From NCBI RefSeq assembly GCF_005160265.1, contig NZ_CP039865.1, positions 4,426,828 to 4,490,827 on the forward strand: a stretch of DNA of 64,000 nt, written 5' to 3'. The notes below the pieces were generated by a model that saw only the letters and a list, made by a program, of their open reading frames with translations, searched no databases and had not been told where the DNA came from. The stretch is from Phreatobacter aquaticus. GTDB taxonomy: Bacteria; Pseudomonadota; Alphaproteobacteria; Rhizobiales; Phreatobacteraceae. Each line of letters opens with the position of its first letter. Position 1 is the stretch's first letter. Of this stretch, positions 61,694 to 64,000 are shown one piece after another. The translations under genes and the position numbers were made by a program.

Positions 61694-61915
61694 TCAGATG
61701 CGGGCCGGCTGGTGGTGGGCGACGCGAGCCGACTCGTACCGGCGGGCACAGCGGCTGATCGAGATGCCGGCAAGCGCGAAGAAGCCGATCGCGAAGGCGA
61801 GGATGCCGATCACCGGGGCCACGAACCAGGCAACGGCCAGTGCGGCGGCGGCAACCACGCCCAGGGCAGCAACGGTCCGGACTTCGCAGAAGAGAAGGTC
61901 GATCGCGTCGGTCAT
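61694..61915 (-). CDS. Small membrane protein of unknown function
   Basis: 73 residues. Two closely spaced membrane helices (AALGVVAAAALAVAWFV, GILAFAIGFFALAGISI), then a basic tail. GGAG precedes the ATG at 61915. No family known. Confidence 0.5.
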   Translation of the reverse strand: MTDAIDLLFCEVRTVAALGVVAAAALAVAWFVAPVIGILAFAIGFFALAGISISRCARRYESARVAHHQPARI

Positions 61916-62071
61916 GGCTCGCTCCATCGGTCTGGACCGGACTTGTTGCCGCTCCCTGTTTCTCTGTCGTGTCGGCAACGGCAAAGGTTCATGAGGGCGG
62001 CGATATCAGGGGACTGTCTCAGCCGTCACATGAAGCCAAGCTGAACGGCGGCAACAGCTGGCACACCCGCA

Positions 62072-62263
62072 TCACGCCTTGCGGCGCCCAATGCTGCGAT
62101 AGAGCCCATAGCTGAGGACAAAACCGCCGATGCCTGCGGGAACGGCGCCCCATGCACCGAAGAATGTGCCGGCGACCGCAGCGGCGAAAACACCGAGCAC
62201 GGCGCAGGCCACGATCGGAATCTCCATGAGCGCGTTGAAGATCAGTTCGAGCAGGCTGAACAT
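62072..62263 (-). CDS. Small membrane protein of unknown function
   Basis: 63 residues. Two helices (VACAVLGVFAAAVAGTFFGA; VPAGIGGFVLSYGLYRSI) and a basic end RRKA. It resembles the 61694 gene in size and topology, and AAGGTG precedes the ATG. No family known. Confidence 0.5.
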   Translation of the reverse strand: MFSLLELIFNALMEIPIVACAVLGVFAAAVAGTFFGAWGAVPAGIGGFVLSYGLYRSIGRRKA

Positions 62264-62436
62264 CGGGCACCTTGAAACCGGGTTGAATCAGGGAGGCACA
62301 CGACCTCCGCGTCATGGGTCGTGCGCGCGATCTGGAAGGTTCAACGCGGGACCGGTCGCGTCAAGCGGAGCGGGATCCATCGTGCCAGGCGAGCTGCGGT
62401 AGGGGCGTGGTCCGGCCAAGGCGGTTGGGCGCGCTC

Positions 62437-62575
62437 TCGCCTCTCCCCGACGGAGAGAGGCCGGGCGCTACAAGCGTCCGGGTGAGGGGGAGAGCTGTCA
62501 CCGGTGAGGTCCAAGGCCCCTCACCCGCCCTCGGCTAACACCTCGGTCGACCTCTCCCCAACGGGGCGAGGTGAA
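62437..62575. repeat. Intergenic hairpin repeat of a second type
   Basis: Arms CTCTCCCCGACGGAGAGAGG and CGGGTGAGGGGGAG pair with CCCCTCACCCGCC and CCTCTCCCCAACGGGG. It is of the kind scattered in Hyphomicrobiales intergenic DNA and unlike the 38853/50901 family. The rest of 62264-62630 has no gene. Confidence 0.6.
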
Positions 62576-62630
62576 GATCGCGCCAGCGTCAAGCCCCGCC
62601 TTCGACGCTCAGCGCCGCAGGACCGCTCCC

Positions 62631-64000
62631 CTACCCCTGCACGCCCCGCCGCAACCGCTTCAGTTCGGGAAGGAACTCCCGCCCGAACAAGGCGATCAGC
62701 GCGCCGCCATAGGTGACGCCGCCGAGCGCCATGAGGATCACCAGCTTCAGCCGCTCGGCATTGGCACTCTCGCCCGTGATCACCAGGCCAAGGCCGTAGG
62801 ATGCGGCAAACAACACGACCACCAGGGCTCCGAACGCGATGGCAAGCCGTGGCAGCACCCGGTTGGCGCGCTCGTCCAGCCCCATCAGCCCGCGCCGTTT
62901 GGCAAACCAGCCGAGCAGGCCAATATTGATCCAGGCGCCGACGCCGGTTGCCATGGCCAGCCCGACATGGCCGAGCGGCCCGACCAGCGCGAATTTCAGT
63001 CCGACATTGACGATGATCGCGGCAAACATCGCGATAACAGGCGTCTTCGTATCGCCGCGCGCATTGAAGGTGACGGTGAAAGAGCGCAGCAGCACCAGCG
63101 CCGTCAGGCCGAACGCATAAGCCGCCAGCGCCGCCGCTGCCTGCCGCGCATCATCCGCCGTGAAGGCGCCATGCATGAACAGGGACTTCATCAGCGTGCC
63201 CGGCAGGATCATGAAGGCGGCAACCGCCGGCAGCGTGAACACCAGTGTCAGTTCGATCGCCCTGAGCTGGGCGTAGCGCGCGCCCGCCTCGTCGCCGGCC
63301 GCGATCCGTCGGCTCATCTCGGAGAGCAGCACGGTGCCGACCGCCACCGCGATGACGCCGATCGGCAGCTGGTTCATCCGATCGGCGAAATAGAGCCAGG
63401 TGATCGAGCCGGCCACCAGGTAGCTCGCGATGATCGTGTCGGCGAACACCGCGATCTGGCTGCCGGACGAGCCAGCCGCCGCCGGCACGAAGGTGCGCCA
63501 GAACTGCTTCACCTCCGGCGTGATCTTCGGCAGGCGGAACTCCAGCATCACATTGGCGCGCAACGCATCGCCGGCCACGAGCAGGAATTGCAGCAGGCCT
63601 GAGATCAGCACGCCCCAGGCGGCCGCGTGGCCGGCGGTCGGGAAAGAACCGGCCGCCAGCAGCGTCAGGATCGTCGCCATGTTGAGCAGGATGGCGGTGG
63701 CGGCCGCCGCCGCAAAGCGCCCGACCGCGTTCAGCACGCCACCGATCAGCACCACCAGCGAGACGAAGGCGAGATAGGGAAAGGTGATGCGGGTGAGCTC
63801 GACCGCCAGCTGGAAGCGCGGTCCCGATCCGCCAAAGCCCGGCGCCAGCAGGTTGACCACGAAGGGCATGAAGACAAGCGCGAGCCCCAGCAGCACCAGC
63901 TGCGCCAGCAGGAGATAGGCGAAGATCCGGTCGGCGAAAACCAGTGCCGCGTCCTGACCCCGCTTGGCCGCCACCTTGGCGAAGGCCGGCACGAAGGCGG
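62631..64000 (-). CDS. murJ: MurJ, lipid II flippase (N-terminus beyond the window)
   Basis: About 456 residues visible; the gene continues past position 64000. Typical MurJ blocks: RITFPYLAFVSLVVLIGGVL, ASYLVAGSITWLYFADRMNQ, LPIGVIAVAVGTVLLSEMSR, RSFTVTFNARGDTKTPVIAM. It flips lipid II for peptidoglycan synthesis across the inner membrane. The C-terminus LPELKRLRRGVQG is intact. Confidence 0.93.
   Translation of the reverse strand, partial: AFVPAFAKVAAKRGQDAALVFADRIFAYLLLAQLVLLGLALVFMPFVVNLLAPGFGGSGPRFQLAVELTRITFPYLAFVSLVVLIGGVLNAVGRFAAAAATAILLNMATILTLLAAGSFPTAGHAAAWGVLISGLLQFLLVAGDALRANVMLEFRLPKITPEVKQFWRTFVPAAAGSSGSQIAVFADTIIASYLVAGSITWLYFADRMNQLPIGVIAVAVGTVLLSEMSRRIAAGDEAGARYAQLRAIELTLVFTLPAVAAFMILPGTLMKSLFMHGAFTADDARQAAAALAAYAFGLTALVLLRSFTVTFNARGDTKTPVIAMFAAIIVNVGLKFALVGPLGHVGLAMATGVGAWINIGLLGWFAKRRGLMGLDERANRVLPRLAIAFGALVVVLFAASYGLGLVITGESANAERLKLVILMALGGVTYGGALIALFGREFLPELKRLRRGVQG

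Noticed and set aside
59164-61758. 864-codon forward frame opposite the CoxL-like gene
   Set aside because: Shadow of a gene with clear active-site motifs.

Overview
The window is high-GC DNA from an alphaproteobacterium, most likely of the order Hyphomicrobiales (Rhizobiales). The evidence is the FlbT/FlaF/FliX flagellar set, CtrA-type and sigma-54-type sites in front of flagellar genes, a DksA without its zinc cysteines, DgcN/DgcA, and a giant repeat protein resembling the growth pole ring (GPR) protein of Agrobacterium. I cannot place the genus. No tRNA, rRNA, CRISPR array, transposase or phage gene was seen, so this looks like ordinary chromosome.

Positions 1-19,300 are a flagellar island: fliL (cut by the window edge); flgF-flgG-flgA-flgH; dksA and fliX (reverse strand); flgI-flgJ and a FlgN/FlbY-like gene; a FlaG-like gene; three flagellin genes with a secreted DUF2865 gene between the second and third; flbT-flaF; and the reverse-strand flgE-flgK-flgL operon. 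Three promoters (flgF, flgI, flgE) share one design: a CCGGCA-N5-TGCCGG palindrome about 91-97 bp upstream of a sigma-54 -24/-12 element. CtrA-type TTAA-N7-TTAA boxes lie upstream of fliX and fliL. The flagellin messages 1 and 2 carry two conserved 5' UTR hairpins, plausible targets for FlbT encoded next door.

Positions 19,500-25,600 hold a MoxR ATPase and a CoxE-like VWA protein split by a cassette of small, mostly unknown membrane and lipoprotein genes. Positions 25,700-33,000 carry a membrane protein, a universal stress protein with a clear FNR/FixK-type site, ycjF-ycjX-sixA, a DMT transporter, a ferredoxin reductase with its 2Fe-2S ferredoxin, and a lone HPt protein. Positions 33,447-38,711 encode the 1,754-residue GPR-like protein built from 11/22-residue repeats.

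Positions 39,000-43,000 are an Mla-type lipid transport operon. Then come dgcN-dgcA (D-glutamate use), an MFS transporter, a CheZ phosphatase, a threonine/serine dehydratase, an MGDG-synthase-like glycosyltransferase, an FAH-family hydrolase, an AMP-dependent ligase and an XRE-cupin regulator. A TPP riboswitch leads a thiM-thiD operon that runs into a lone TRAP substrate-binding protein. The right end has a stand-alone AsnC-type RAM domain, a second DMT transporter, cytochrome b561 with cytochrome c', a CoxL-like molybdenum hydroxylase without its partner subunits, two tiny membrane proteins, and murJ running off the end.

The strongest leads are the flagellar promoter architecture, the flagellin leader hairpins, the GPR-like repeat protein and the moxR-to-VWA cassette. 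Nothing here is clearly a wholly new system.
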